From Zygnema cylindricum (Eukaryota > Streptophyta > Zygnematophyceae > Zygnematales > Zygnemataceae), in NCBI GenBank assembly GCA_037447655.1, contig JBBHKE010003119.1:1-51948 (forward strand): DNA of 51,948 nucleotides, written 5' to 3'. Positions 1-11,339 of the stretch are shown here, piece after piece (the first letter of the stretch is position 1; every line of letters starts with the position of its first letter). Position numbers and translations under genes: made by a program. The notes beneath the pieces were generated by a model, which did not search any database, had not been told where the DNA came from, and worked only from the letters and a program-made list of their open reading frames with translations.

Positions 1-232
1 GTACAAAAGGTCAACTTTGACACTCCATAACTTACTGCTCAGGGGAGCAAATTCAGAGATTCTTTTTGCTATAGACTCAGAGGAGTCTTCCCTTCAAAGG
101 GGTGCAGGTGGTTAGAGTTTTTGTCTACCAGGGAGGCAGTTGTTTTCGCTGAAACACAAAGGGGTCAGGATTATCCTAGAGGCTTATTGGAAGCTGTCCA
201 CTCTGAGGACTTATGGAGGTCTCATAGTTTCA
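1..232 (+). mobile_element. 3' part of a copia LTR (R-U5), family A
   Basis: This segment matches the downstream third of the LTRs ending at 5,988, 37,660 and 44,122: the same short TATA-downstream leader, the 'aaggggtcaggattatcc' block and the 'ggaggtctca...tttca' terminus. It ends at position 232 with CA, where an internal region would begin. Only its right part lies in the window, so the LTR start and left target site cannot be seen. The start of the 140-residue ORF at 121-543 is LTR sequence fused to integrase, which shows that the gag of this element was deleted. Confidence 0.75.
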
Positions 233-3200
233 GTGGTTGTGCTCAAGGTAAGGCTCACATACTTCCCTTTCCAATAGCCGACACATATAGAGGTGAGAAG
301 GTACTAGATCTAGTCCACACAGATATCAGGGGACCTGCAAAAGTGCCTTCGGTAAGAAGAAAGAGGTTTATGTTGACAATAACCGATGACTGGTCAAGAT
401 ACTCTAGAGTCTACTTCCTAAATACAAAGTCTGAAACATCAACTTACTTCAAAGAATATAAAGCTTGGAGTGAGAAGTTGCATGGAACCCCCATTAAGAG
501 GATAAAGAGTGATAATGGGGGAATATACCTCTTATCAGTTTGAGGAATACTTGAGAGATGAGGGAGTTCAACACCAGAAAACCGTACCATATAACCCGGA
601 ACAAAATAAGGTAGCTGAGAGGTTGAACCGAACACCAGGAGATAGTGCATATAGTATGTTGGTCGACAAGAAAATAGGAAAGAGATTTTGGGCAGAGGCC
701 ATGAACTGTGCCAACTACATTAAGAATAGAGTCTTTTCTTCAACTATAAAAGGAATGACACCTTATGAGAGATGGGTGGGAAGGAAACCAGATATCTCTC
801 ACCTTAAAGTATGCGGTAGCCAAGTTTACAGTCTTGATACGGATAAGAAAAACTGGAAACTAGATGCTAAGGGAAAGCCCGGATGCTTTGTAGGATATGA
901 TGAGGATGTCAAGGGATATAGAGTCTATGACCTAGCAAAAAGAGATATCATTCTGGTCAAACACCTAGTTGTCATGGATGAAGGGAAATCATTTGACCCT
1001 TTTAAATATACCAAAAAGATAAGAATTAGATTGGAGTCTAAAAATGAGGATGACTCCATGAGTGAAACAGGGATTGCAGATTCAGAGGAGATCCAAAACA
1101 CATACAATCCGCCGATAACGTCACATATTCCTATGGACTTTGAGGAGACATAAGAAGAGGGACCGGAACCGGCTTCCATGGATAGGGGAGCTGATGAGAC
1201 AGTAAGGAGAAATCCAAGACTTTCCTCCATCCCAACCTCGAAGTTTGAGGGGGGGAGAAGGAGCTGCAAAAGGATTCAAGAAAAACAAGCGGCTCACAAG
1301 GTAACTAAGCTATCTCACCCAAATAAGCCTCAGTCATACTTGGAGGCATTAAACAGCCCGGAGAAAGACAGATGGATTAGAGCCATAAATGATGAGATGG
1401 CCTCTATCATGGATGCAAATACTTGGGAACTAGTAGACTGTCCTCCTAACAGAAAAACCCTACCGGCTGTAAATGGGTGTTTATACTAAAATTGAACCCA
1501 CATAATACTATTGAGAGATATAAGGCTCGTTTGGTAGCAAATGGGTTCACCCAAAAAGTGGGGATTGACTATGAGGAGACTTTTGCTCCATCTGTTCGGT
1601 TCCCATCAGTAAGGATTCTCCTCAGACTAGCAGCAGCAAAAAGACATGGAAATTCATCAGATGGACATTAAGACCGCATTTCTCAATGATGAGTTAGAGG
1701 AAGAAATCTTCATGCGGCAACTAGAGGGATTCGTGGAGAATGGGGAGAGCCAAGTCTGTAGGCTCATAAAGTCCTTGTATGGACTTAAGCAGGCTCCCTT
1801 GCAGTGGAACAAGAAACTAGATGACTTGTATGGACTTAAGCAGGCTCCCCTACAGTGGAACAAGAAACTAGATGAGTTTCTCACTGGTCTGGGATATACA
1901 CGGATCAGCTCTGACCATTCTATCTATATGTTTGAAGATGAGAATGGTGTCATTTTTATTGCAATTTATGTGGATGATCTGCTTGTGTTGAGTAAATCTT
2001 TCGAAAAGTTTAATAGGCTAAAGAAAGATCTTAGAAGCAGATTTGATATGAAGGATTTAGGTGAGGCAAGATACATTTTGAGAATTCATATGGAAAGAGA
2101 TGAGGGGAAGAGGATCATAAGACTCACTCAGAAAGAAGCAATAGGAAATATGTTTGAGAAATTTCAAATGGAGAAAGCTAACAGTTGTACCACTCCCATG
2201 GAGTTAAAGAAAGTAAGTGATGGAAGTATAGAAGGAGGAGTTATAATCTTAGATGATCAGATGAGTCCAGAGGAGAGAGAGTTTATGAAGTCTACTCCTT
2301 CCAGACAGGTCGTAGGAGGTTTGATCTACTTTATGAACTATACAGGGCCGAACAAAGCGGCAGCAGTAAAGGTCTCCAGAGTCCAACGATCCTAGAAAGA
2401 GAGATTGGGAGGTAACCGAGAGAGTCAGGAGATATCTGGTTGGAACCAGAGAATTATGGTTGCAATTGGAAGGGAAGCACAGTGATATCACCACTTGGAG
2501 TGTGTTGAAATTTATGTATTTTCTAGGTTTGTATTGGATAAATAAATAGAGTGCTGAAAAAAAAGGTAATAGTTCACTTCTATGTTTTAGTTAGAATGTA
2601 AAGAGAAAGAGAGGACCAAAGGTAGGCCATAGCTGCTGCGTCATTTAGAAAGAGGCAGAATGAATTAGAAGGAGTTTTACTAGTTTTAGCAAAATGCCGT
2701 CTCTGGCCGGATTTGAACCGGGGTCTAAAGAATACTGTGTAAACGCGCATTAATCAATTCATGCATGGATGCGAATCGAAGCCGTATAAATACAACTCAT
2801 CGAACAGCCACCATTACAGCCCCACCCACAATAAGCTTTTGGCGGCCTTTGAGGATAGCGTCACGCGGTGCCATTTGACGCCACATTATTTGATACCGGA
2901 TAAGATGGGAGGAGGAAACATTGCTCTTGATTTGGCAGATGCCACCTTATAGACCATGTCGTACAATGGTCGTACAATAAGTACATCGACTATCGTACCT
3001 TTTTGTACTATATAGTGTTTCTATTGGACTAGGGTTTAGTAGTAGGTAGTCGTGAGTAGGCAGACCAAGACTAGTGATATTTAGGTACCTCTCTCTAAGA
3101 GAGCTTGTAACTATAAAGGTCATCTTTGACCAGCCATAACTTAATGCTTGGGTGAGCAAATTCAGTGAATCTTTTTGCTGCGTACTCAAGGGAGTCCAAG

Positions 3201-3947
3201 CTACAGAGGGGTGTAGTCGGTCAGAGTCTTTGCGTGCTATGGTGGCACTTATTCAATGGGAAAGTCAAAGTGGGGAACATTGTCTAAAACACATATTCAA
3301 GCTTTGCATTCTGTGGTGGAACTGAGCACACAGAAGGTATTCTCTTCACAATGGTGAAGGCTTATTGGGGTTTTGATTGTCAAGGGATCATTCATTTGGG
3401 TTTATATCAACTTGGAGTCGGCACTTTCTAGATTGGCTTCTTTTCGATTTGCCAATTTTGTGGGCAATGGAGCCCATAGAACTTCAGAGTGATGCCAGTT
3501 ATGGGGATGCACCAATGAGAAGATGCACTTCTAGATATTTTTTGTGTGTGGGGGAAGGTGCTTGCTGTTGGAGCAGTAAGCAACAAAAGGTGGTTGCTCA
3601 GTCTACTATGGAGGCTGAGTATATGGCGTCTTGTACTACTGTAAAAGAACTAATATGGGTGAAGTCATTGTTGCAAGAACTGGGATATATGAAGGAGGGA
3701 GTGCATGAAGTCTTTTGCGATAATCAAGCTACAATTGTAATTGGAGCCAATCCAAAACACCATTTCAAAGCAAAACATATGGACATAAGATTAAGCTTCT
3801 TGAGAGAAAAAGTTGAATATAAACTTTTAAATCATGTGTATTGACTTGATGAAGAAATGGTGGCTGACATGATAAACAAACCTATGCCCTCTTCTAAATT
3901 ATTATATTGTCGAGAAAAATGCGGGTTGAAAGAAAAATTAAAATTAG
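233..3947 (+). pseudogene. Ty1/copia pol remnant (integrase-RT-RNase H), gag and protease deleted
   Basis: The LTR end at 232 joins directly to the integrase zinc-binding tail (CAQGKAH), so primer site, gag and protease are gone. Integrase core motifs follow (HTDIRGP, SDNGG, PYNPEQN) with a frameshift near 530. A stop near 1,150 ends the integrase/linker. RT begins near 1,390 and carries YVDDLLVLS near 1,967-1,990. RNase H reaches TTWS at about 2,500, is split by a solo LTR with its target duplication, and resumes at DASYGDA (3,492) through CDNQATI and KHMDIRLSFLREK to about 3,930. A 51-bp in-frame tandem duplication (1,775-1,825 and 1,826-1,876) doubles the YGLKQAP...WNKKLD stretch of RT. 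Frameshifts and stops make it inactive. A purine-rich tract (aataaggggag) at about 3,954-3,964 precedes the 3' LTR. Confidence 0.9.
2503..3486 (+). mobile_element. Solo LTR of family A inside copia RNase H, TSD GAGTG
   Basis: The insert runs from TGTTGAAATT to CCCATAGAACTTCA, the termini of the LTRs at 21,161-22,469. It is bounded by a perfect 5-bp duplication GAGTG at 2,498-2,502 and 3,487-3,491. Removing the insert and one duplication restores the RNase H reading TTWS-DASYG. It contains an antisense Pol III box-B sequence (2,709-2,719), the GTAC-type hairpin (2,972-3,008) and a TATA-like CTATAAAG near 3,110. No internal region is present, so it arose by LTR-LTR recombination after insertion. 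Confidence 0.93.
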
Positions 3948-3964
3948 ACTAGAAATAAGGGGAG

Positions 3965-5988
3965 TGTTGAAATAAATAGTTTTTGGGTATTTTTTAGGTC
4001 TTTATATATTAGCGAAAATAGAAACTTCCAGGCAGCTTGCCTTCTTCTCTTCTCTCTTATCCCCATACTTGTTGTAGTCACTGAAAGAGAGAGAGAATGA
4101 TGGAGCCATGGCTGCCTCGGCTCCAAACACAGGGTTAGAGAGTGACCTCAAGTCACTCTTTACAAAGAGGTTGAGTCCAACAGGACTCGAACCCCCGATC
4201 GATAGAGCGTGGCGTAGACGTCCGCTCTAACCTGTCTGTCGTAGATGTTTGCTAGAGTATATAGGATGTGATTCATATTTAAAGTATGTTACGTCCCCTA
4301 ATCCGATTAATGAAAATGTAAATGTAACATCATAGAACAGGTTAAAATCACTACGGACTGGATCCCGCACGAAACAATTGAATCTAGCATTTGTTTCGAC
4401 GGACGATATTTAATGCTGGTTCTTATCCAACGGCATACGTCTTTGCCGAGATCCCGGAAAGGTCACTTTGGCATTTTGTGACGTGGCATGACCTGGAGCC
4501 ACGTGGAGAGATGACATTTGGTCGTGGGAATTCCGTGGAACATACGGACGAGTGAAAAGCAGACACGCGTCCGTTCAATAGCCTTGTCGTACATATGACG
4601 TACAAAAGGTACACCGGCAGTAGTACTTGTTGTTCTGAGACAACTGCTGGCACTGAAGATGAAGAAGATGCAGCAGTAATCATCGTAGAACAAATCAAGA
4701 GAGGAAGCTTCCACAAATACCGATGGCTGAATAGCGACTTTGACAGACTATTACTTTCTGTAAAATGCTCCAATGGTCTTGAAATTGATTTACATTGTAG
4801 AAAACATACAAAAGAACACACACACAAAATTTCAATTAACTCCGCTATCAAATCTGTTAGATATGCAGAAATGAAATCACATAAAACTGAGTGTACAATT
4901 TTCATATCATTTGTTCCTAAAAAAATCAAATTCACTTAGTCCTACTTCTATACACCGAAACTACACTAAGCTGTACGGAGGCATTCCAGCTGTACATCTA
5001 ACATTCTAACACAACAAATACTGTGAGTATACCTTTGTACTGAAGGTATGTCATAATCCACATTCTCAACACTAAACAACTAATTCACTACAGACAAAGT
5101 TCTATTCTACCAAATATTTACACCGAAGTTCAGACAACGTAAAGTGATAGTGATCTAGTCACGCCTCGTCAGTATTTGTTGGCGGCGGCTGCCAGCCGTC
5201 CGATTAGAGGATTTGGCACCGTAGAACTGACTTCACGAAGTCCAGTGGTCCTACCGAATTTCTGTACGTCCACGGAGGACATACTCACGCATTCTCTCAA
5301 GTGACGACGCGTGTCCTAAGTGTGAATGAACCGTGAACTCCCAACTTCATTGTCATACTAATTTTGGTAAGTACTGAACCGAACTCAACCAAAAATAGCT
5401 TAAGTCCTAAACAGCTCTCTCTCCCTCACAACTGAGGCATAGAGAGGACTAAAGCTTTCTAAAAACAACAGTACTTTTTGGTACGGTACAGTAATCTGAT
5501 TGGTCCGTATCTCAATAGATAGAAGTTATTAGAGGGAATCAAGACTTAGAAAATTTTGGTAGGTAGTCACCTCTCCCTTTGAGAATTTGTACAAATTGGC
5601 AAATTTACTGCCTCATAACGTATCGCGTGGTTGGGCGTTTTCAGAGATTCTTTTTCCTACCACCTCAGGGGAGTCCAGGCTGCATAGGGTTGTTGTCAGA
5701 TTATCTACTTGGGTAGCAGTGGTTTCCATTGAAAGTGGGTTAGCTACTAACTATTTAGAGGCTTCTTGTATTCTGTAGTCCAATGGAGGACACAGAATTG
5801 CACCATCTCTCTTACGGTATTTTACCTTTGATAGCTGAGGTAAGAACTCGATTGTTAATATAGGTTGTCAGGGTTTTTGTCTGCCAGGGTGGCAGTTATT
5901 TTTGCTTAAACACAAAGGGGTCAGGATTATCCTAGAGGCTTCTTGGAAGCTGTCCACTCTGAGGACTTATGGAGGTCTCAGAGTTACA
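3965..5988 (+). mobile_element. 3' LTR of the copia at 233-3947, split by another solo LTR
   Basis: The LTR starts TGTTGAAATAAATAG just after the purine tract and ends near 5,988 at a 'ggaggtctcagagttaca' terminus like the one at position 232. Without the nested solo LTR and its duplicated target it is about 1.18 kb. A perfect antisense box B (rc of GGTTCGAGTCC) is at 4,183-4,193. The region 5,700-5,860 has extra sequence relative to the 1-232 copy, so the two LTRs have diverged or this one is a composite. Confidence 0.75.
4628..5470 (-). mobile_element. Solo LTR of family B, TSD GTACT
   Basis: The insert begins TGTTGTTC and ends AAAACAACA, the termini of the family B LTRs at 38,107-39,185 and 45,819-46,796. 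Perfect 5-bp duplications GTACT lie at 4,623-4,627 and 5,471-5,475. It carries the family's GTACGG dyad in degenerate form (4,973-4,995). It is a shorter, older copy lacking the GGATCGC hairpin. It landed in the right arm of the GTAC hairpin of the host LTR. Strand follows the gag of full-length relatives. Confidence 0.88.
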
Positions 5989-7983
5989 AACTATTCTGTT
6001 CTTACTCATGTGGAACCGTTTTTGGTGTTGTACTCCCTCATCTTTCAAAAAATCTTCAAACTGATTAGATGTGTATTCCCTTCCATTATCACTCATGATT
6101 CTTTTAATGGGAGTTCCACGAAGCGTTTCACTCCAAGCTTTGTACTCTTTAAAGTATACCAATGCTTTAGAATTTGACTTAAGAACATAAACTCTCGAAT
6201 ATCTTGACAAATCATCAATTATGGTGAGCATGAATCTTTTCCCTCCCACTAAAGGCACTTTGGCCGGCTCCCAAATATCCATGTGGACCAGATCCAATAC
6301 CTTTTCTCCTTTATATGTAGCAGTTTTTGGAAAGGTCAGTTTGTGGGCCTTATTTTGGGCACATCCGCCACAATCACTTTTCACTTCATTGTCTCCAAAC
6401 TCAATACCTTCCACTACTCCCAGCTTTTTCATATCTTTCAATTTGTTTAGATGCACATGACCCAAACATTTATGCCATATCATCATATCAAGGACACCAA
6501 CATAATAAGCTATCTTCTTTTCATTACTCAGGTTAATCCTAAACATTCTTTGGCTACCCTTCTCTGTTGTAAAGTAGATCTCATCATCATACTTGGCTAT
6601 AAAGACTACTTTCCAAATGTAGGTCTCAAAATCTTTGCCATCTAAAACAAAAGTTGAGATAAGATTCATACTCAGTTGAATTATATAAAGTACATCTGAG
6701 AAAGTGACTATCAACGAATGACCGTCCACCAGTACTTTCAGATCTACCGATCCCACTAAATTAGTAGTCACTACTCTCCCATCCCCATACTCTATCTCTA
6801 CAGTGGGAACCTTCTTCAGCTTTGTAAACAACGTTTTTCATGACACATATGCGTTGAAACACTTGAGTTTATGATCCAACCTTCTTCATGAGCTTCTCGT
6901 ACAGCTCCGATCGCACACTTCTGCTTCCGTGGGATCTCTATCTCCTCCAACTTCTCCTTTAGGAGAAGTTCTCCTTCATCCTCATCAGATATCTCTTCCT
7001 CTCCGAGTTCTCTATTCATTTGTGTAGTGACAAGTGCCTTTTTTTTTCCACCACAAGATCCACCTGTATAGGTCCCTTTGAGCCTTAGCTCAATTAGCTT
7101 GGTGCACTCTGCCGTGTAGTGACCAGGCTTCTTGCAAAAATGGTAAAGACCTTTCGGAGTCCTCGGTCCTCTAGGCTGATTTCCACCTCTACCTACATCT
7201 CGATAAGGTTTCTCCCGATCCTTGTTGCACCGATCTGTTCCGGGGGCCAGAGCTTGGACGCTCTTTGCTCCTCTTCGGATCTCCATGGTGTTCTCTCGGA
7301 CAAGGATCATTCTGACAACCGAGGTCCAAATACATAAGTTGTCATCCAGATCCTGCACCCGATTGACAACATTTTTGTAATCGTCTGGTAGCTTCATGAT
7401 CAAGGTATTGACCTTTGCTTTAGTAGTTCCTCTCCAACCAGCACTCTCCAACTCCATATAAAAAGATGCCAGATCGTTGCAATAGTCCACCATCTTCCCT
7501 TTTTTGTAAGTGTATGCATTCAGTTTCTGTTGAGCCAACTGTTGCTCTTGAATGGTATTGCTCTTGTAAATATCCACCAATGTCATCCACAAATCCGCAA
7601 CCGCGACTATATGAAGATGAGATGACGCCAAACCCTGAGTGAGATGCATCAAGATGAAGTGCCTTGCTGCCATGTTCTTTTAGTTCCATGTTTGTGAATC
7701 ATTCTCCTCAATTTTTAATACCAATGTTTTTATAGATGGAGCAATAGGAGTGGTTGGCTCCTTCTTTTTCTGCGACACACTGCTTTCCCTTTCATCTGCC
7801 TCCTTCGTGGGAGAAGATGATATCCCTCAAAATCTGACTCCGCTAAACCCTACTGGAGCCTCATGAGATCGACGCCTCACTTGTCCACGCACTATTCCCC
7901 AATACCGTTTATCACACAACGCACCTGTCATCATGGTTTCACAATAGATGAATCCTGTTCCATTGAAAATGGGCACCCTAGAG
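5989..7983 (-). pseudogene. Ty1/copia gag-protease-integrase remnant
   Basis: Read on the minus strand from the primer site at 7,984. Gag begins GPPSRVPIFNGTGF and continues through the UBN2-type helical region (HLTQGLASSHL, NTLIMKLPDDY) to a zinc knuckle whose first Cys is replaced by Tyr (YHFCKKPGHYTAEC). The protease active site reads INSSVSTHMC instead of the family DSGA, so the catalytic Asp is lost. Then come the pre-integrase region (WHKCLGHVH), the zinc tail (CGGCAQNKAH), and integrase DLVHMDIW and SDNGREY. The element breaks off within integrase near 5,989, where it abuts the copia LTR. RT and RNase H are absent. Several in-frame stops remain in gag between 7,680 and 7,880. Confidence 0.9.
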
Positions 7984-7998
7984 GGTGGGCCCTTAACC
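7984..7998 (-). other. Half-tRNA(iMet) primer-binding site
   Basis: On the minus strand this reads GGTTAAGGGCCCACC, one mismatch from GGTTATGGGCCCACC, the complement of the anticodon arm of plant initiator tRNA-Met. It sits between the LTR end and the gag reading frame, where a copia primer site belongs. Confidence 0.75.
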
Positions 7999-8726
7999 TA
8001 TAATTGTGTGACCTCTAGAGGTACACAAAAACTGCAACTTACTTGAAGCCTCTAGGATAATTTGAGATGCCTTTCTTCCCTTTAAATAAACTGGCTCCCA
8101 AGTAGGCAAAGATTTTGACTGCCTTCACCCCTGTGAAGGTTGGACTCTTCGAGCCCTTGCAAAAAGAATCACTGAAAACGCCCTACCAGGCGATTACTTA
8201 TCAAATGGCAAAGATGTGAGTTTTTATACAAGCCCTCAAAGAGAGAGAGAGAGGCGACTATCTACCAAAAAATCTCTAAGTCCTAGAACCCCTCTCTAAA
8301 CCCCCTTTTTCATGATGTACAGATCCAATCTGAAGACTGTACAGTACAAGAAAGTACATCTGCCGATGTACTTCTTGTACAGCCATTGTACGACATGGCC
8401 ATGGAGGGGACGCATGTCGCTTTTGGATTTGTCTCCACGTTTCCTGCAAATCCTGTAATCAAATGACGAGGCCCCACGTAGCATCTTGGGACACAATGTC
8501 CTAAAACAGCCAAAACGGCTATTTCAAAATGTCGGCATGAATAGGAGTCGTCTGATGTTAACCGACATTTAATGCACGCCGTTCAAATTAGTCGACCGCA
8601 TGCAAATAGATATATACATTCTAACACTCTCTATGTTACAGTCATAAAAATCCGTTAATCAACTTAATCCGCCAGTACTAGTTTAAATAATTATCACACC
8701 CTCTATATCCTAGCAGTGGTCGTAGA
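7999..8726 (-). mobile_element. 5' LTR (partial) of the minus-strand copia
   Basis: This is upstream of the primer site on the minus strand. It contains a TATA box (TGTATAAAAAC, complement near 8,220-8,232) and a strong dyad of GTACAAGAAAGTAC with GTACTTCTTGTAC (8,344-8,380) in the place where other family A LTRs have theirs. The LTR start cannot be fixed: sequence runs into a family B LTR at 8,727, and the expected antisense tRNA-like segment is missing, so the LTR is probably truncated. Confidence 0.65.
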
Positions 8727-9784
8727 TGTTGTTCATAGACATTTTCAGCCATGAATGTACCCTCGGAAGCACCACAGACTACCCCAAAACAGCCTTCTTT
8801 GATTCCACTCAGAATTCTACAGAATAACCAAACCAAGCTGAAACTACTCAAAAAGATAGTTCCTAGGCCACTAAATATTCCCACCAATTTTCATATAACA
8901 ATACCAAACCTAATAATCACAATACCCAGTCAAAGTTGCAGAAAAACAGCCTGCCAGAACTTTGATAAATATGACCAACTTCACAATGAAGCCCCAAGCA
9001 AATCAGACACACAATAGGTTTGCAAATTTGCCACAATATTTTCAATACAAGGAGGAACACACATGCAAAATTTCAGATAATTTTGCCAATAGAACTGAGA
9101 GAAGTTCTTAGATGAAATTCCCAAAACGGAGCAAAACAGTTTTTGTCCAAAAAGTTTCTAAGTCTAGAAATGACTAAGTCCTACAAGTATACACTACAGT
9201 TTACTGCTAACTGTACGGAGGCATACCAGCCGTACGTAATCAATCAACTACCTCTATTAATGTGAGTGTACCTGAGATCTACATTAATAATTAATACACA
9301 GGACAACATTGTTAAATATTTACACGTCTTACGAATTATGTCAAACGAATCAAGACCGTCCAAAATAAATATCATGTGATGGACGCGATTTCGCGCTCCT
9401 CACCAAACTGACGGCGCTGCCATCCGTAGCTCCGGTGGCGTCCAATTCATCACATGTTGACCGCAGCATTATGTTTCGTACGGCCGACGTACAATTTAAA
9501 TCATTTCGAATATTAATCATCGGATCGCTTCGCGATCCGCCGTCCATTTCTCTAACACATTGAACACTTTCGTCTATGTTTCTTCGCGTCACTTGAAGTC
9601 TAATTCTGTACGTTCAATACTCTTAGTACCTAGTACGCAAACTGCTATGACTGCGATGTGACCAGCGCAGCATGGCAGCACAATATCTTTTTCATACATG
9701 CTGCTACGCCTGCGGTGTGACCAGCGCAGCATGGCAGCATAGCAATGTGATATAGAGAGGACTAAAGGTTTCCAAAAACCAACA
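8727..9784 (-). mobile_element. Family B LTR, probably solo
   Basis: It starts TGTTGTTCATAG and ends CCAACA. Its body matches the other family B LTRs: the 'gcaccacagactaccc' block, the GTACGG/CCGTAC dyad (9,213-9,235) and the perfect GGATCGC-TTC-GCGATCC hairpin (9,522-9,538). Flanks gtaga and ggatg do not form a clear target duplication, so it may be an old solo LTR or a recombinant end. A 28-bp motif around 'gtgaccagcgcagcatggc' occurs twice near its right end (about 9,655-9,680 and 9,716-9,741). Confidence 0.75.
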
Positions 9785-9869
9785 GGATGGAGGCGGGATT
9801 ATATGAGAAACCACTCGTTTCACAGCGTACCTTCCTTTGGGACCAATCGCAACTATAACATAGCGCACC

Positions 9870-10140
9870 AAATGATGCGAAACACTTCGTTGTCCAACAT
9901 GTGACCTACAAAGTGAATATAGGGATGGGAGAGTATTAAATACTAGCCTGGTAGGATTCGTATATCTGAAAGTGTTAGTAGATGTAAACACTTCTATAGT
10001 CACCTTGTGAGATGTGCTTCATATCCCTCGGTTAAGTAAGAATATGTTGACTCTGTGATAGAAACAAGAAAAGGAATATTCATAGTTAGCTTCAATGATG
10101 AAGTATATTTCATAGCTGAAAAGGGTAGGCGAGGAGATCA
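9870..10140 (+). pseudogene. Copia protease/pre-integrase relic
   Basis: Short matches in shifting frames align with the protease-to-integrase part of the copia at 39,900-40,200: KVLVDVNTSIVTL near 9,965-10,003 (compare KVLVEGKTSIVTF) and TRKGIFIVSFNDEVYFIAEKG near 10,066-10,128 (compare TRKGIFVASFEDEVYFTAEKG). Stops and frameshifts separate them. It is a small, very degraded fragment without visible LTRs. Confidence 0.7.
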
Positions 10141-10149
10141 ATAGGTTGG

Positions 10150-10740
10150 TTGCAAACACAATGCGGTTGACCCATAAACAAAGGAAAGGAAAACCGCAAA
10201 CGTAGATGTAAGGCATAAACTGGTCATACGTTAAAGAAAGTGCTGAAAAAGTTGGTGTGGCTTGCACCCACGCGTCGACCCTTGCTACGCAACGCAGATA
10301 TAAACGAGCACGCAATTGAGTAGAAGGTAGTGCGTCTAAGAGATTACATAGTGGTTACCAATTTCCCTGATATGAGTTGCGGCGAATGAAAGTTATTTTC
10401 GGCGTTGCAACGCCAAGCCACTGTGGTGAAATGTAGTTGTGGAAAGCTCATTGCATTTGGACACATATAGCGTTGGCGAGTAAACGTAAAATATTTATCC
10501 ATTCACTATATGACGGATGTCCCCGAAATGCTTAGAAACAACCACAAGACAAGCGCGCCGCATAGAGAAGTGACATAACATGATGAGGAATATGTACCAA
10601 GGAAAACTCCAAACCCACTTTAAACAGAAGATCAACGCCTTGAGAGGGGGTTTCAAGAGGATATATATCTTGAAGGAGTTCATAAACCATTCCAAATGGA
10701 CCACCCGCCGAAAGGTGAGATGAACAAATCAAAGCCTTGT
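10150..10740 (-). pseudogene. Non-LTR (LINE-like) reverse transcriptase relic
   Basis: The minus strand reads GGPFGMVYELLQDIYP, then a stretch ending VMSLLYAARL, then fragments such as LLANAICVQMQ, YISPQWLGVAT and LTYDQFMPYIYV. This order resembles the N-terminal half of the RT domain of LINE-type elements that carry a G(L/F)xYEHL...LLxAxRL...GGIRPIAVGE...LSPxQxGVAT pattern. That assignment is from memory of the family. At least four stops or frame changes occur. The YxDD box was not found. A host gene is unlikely. Confidence 0.5.
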
Positions 10741-10828
10741 AAATGTCTTTCTTTCCAATTCAAACGGCTAGAGGGCATCATGTACCTCCATGAATGTAAA
10801 AATGTAATGTGGCAATCATAAAGAAAGA

Positions 10829-10882
10829 AAACTTTATTATAGAAAGTGCGATGGAAAAACCATCAAAGTACAAAGGGGGTAA
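10829..10882 (-). repeat. Short AATAAA-ending repeat, copy 1
   Basis: On the minus strand it ends with a GATGG...CCATC inverted repeat followed by AATAAAG. The same terminal block recurs at 14,157-14,270, 14,984-15,028, 15,046-15,095 and 15,889-15,986. It may be the 3' end of a SINE or LINE. Confidence 0.5.
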
Positions 10883-10957
10883 ATTAAAGTGTCAACAATT
10901 GCTTTCGAAGAAGGAGACGACTTGAAGGCCGAAGAGCCAATGATAATTCACCCGAAC

Positions 10958-11290
10958 GACCTTGGTATTTTCGTACGTTTACAGGATCGTTTTCGTACGT
11001 TTACAGAATCTTTTTCGTACGTTTTGGTCTGCCGAGTACAGTATAGGGTTATTGAAACCTCCTTAGCAGTTTCGTGTCCGTACGTTTCGGTCTGGCTGAA
11101 AAGTACAGAGAAATTGAAACCTCCAACGCAGTTCCATTTTTGGACGTTTCGGTCTGGCTGAAAAGTACAGAGAAATTGAAACCTCCAACGCAGTTCCATT
11201 TTTGGACGTTTCGGTCTGTCCAGTACAGGGTAGCGGGGTCTCCTTCCACAGTTCCGTTCTCGCACGTGTCAGTCTGACTAGGACAGGGAA
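10958..11290. repeat. 62-bp tandem repeat array, about five units
   Basis: Units begin with cgtttcggtctg at 11,020, 11,083, 11,145, 11,207 and 11,265. Spacing is 63, 62, 62 and 58 bp. The two central units are nearly identical and the outer ones are diverged. Each contains 'gtacagagaaattgaaacc' or a variant. The open frames over this stretch are repeats read through, not genes. It lies about 1 kb upstream of the F-box gene. Confidence 0.85.
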
Positions 11291-11339
11291 AATCAAATCT
11301 CACGCCCTCGGGAGACACGCCGGACTAGCCAATGCTAAA

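Noticed and set aside
9640-9745. Target duplication or transposon ends from the doubled 'gtgaccagcgcagcatggc' motif
   Set aside because: Both copies lie inside one LTR end and are better explained as a local duplication.
10948-11318. Overlapping frames with repeated protein segments on both strands
   Set aside because: Produced by the 62-bp tandem array; they appear in several frames at once.
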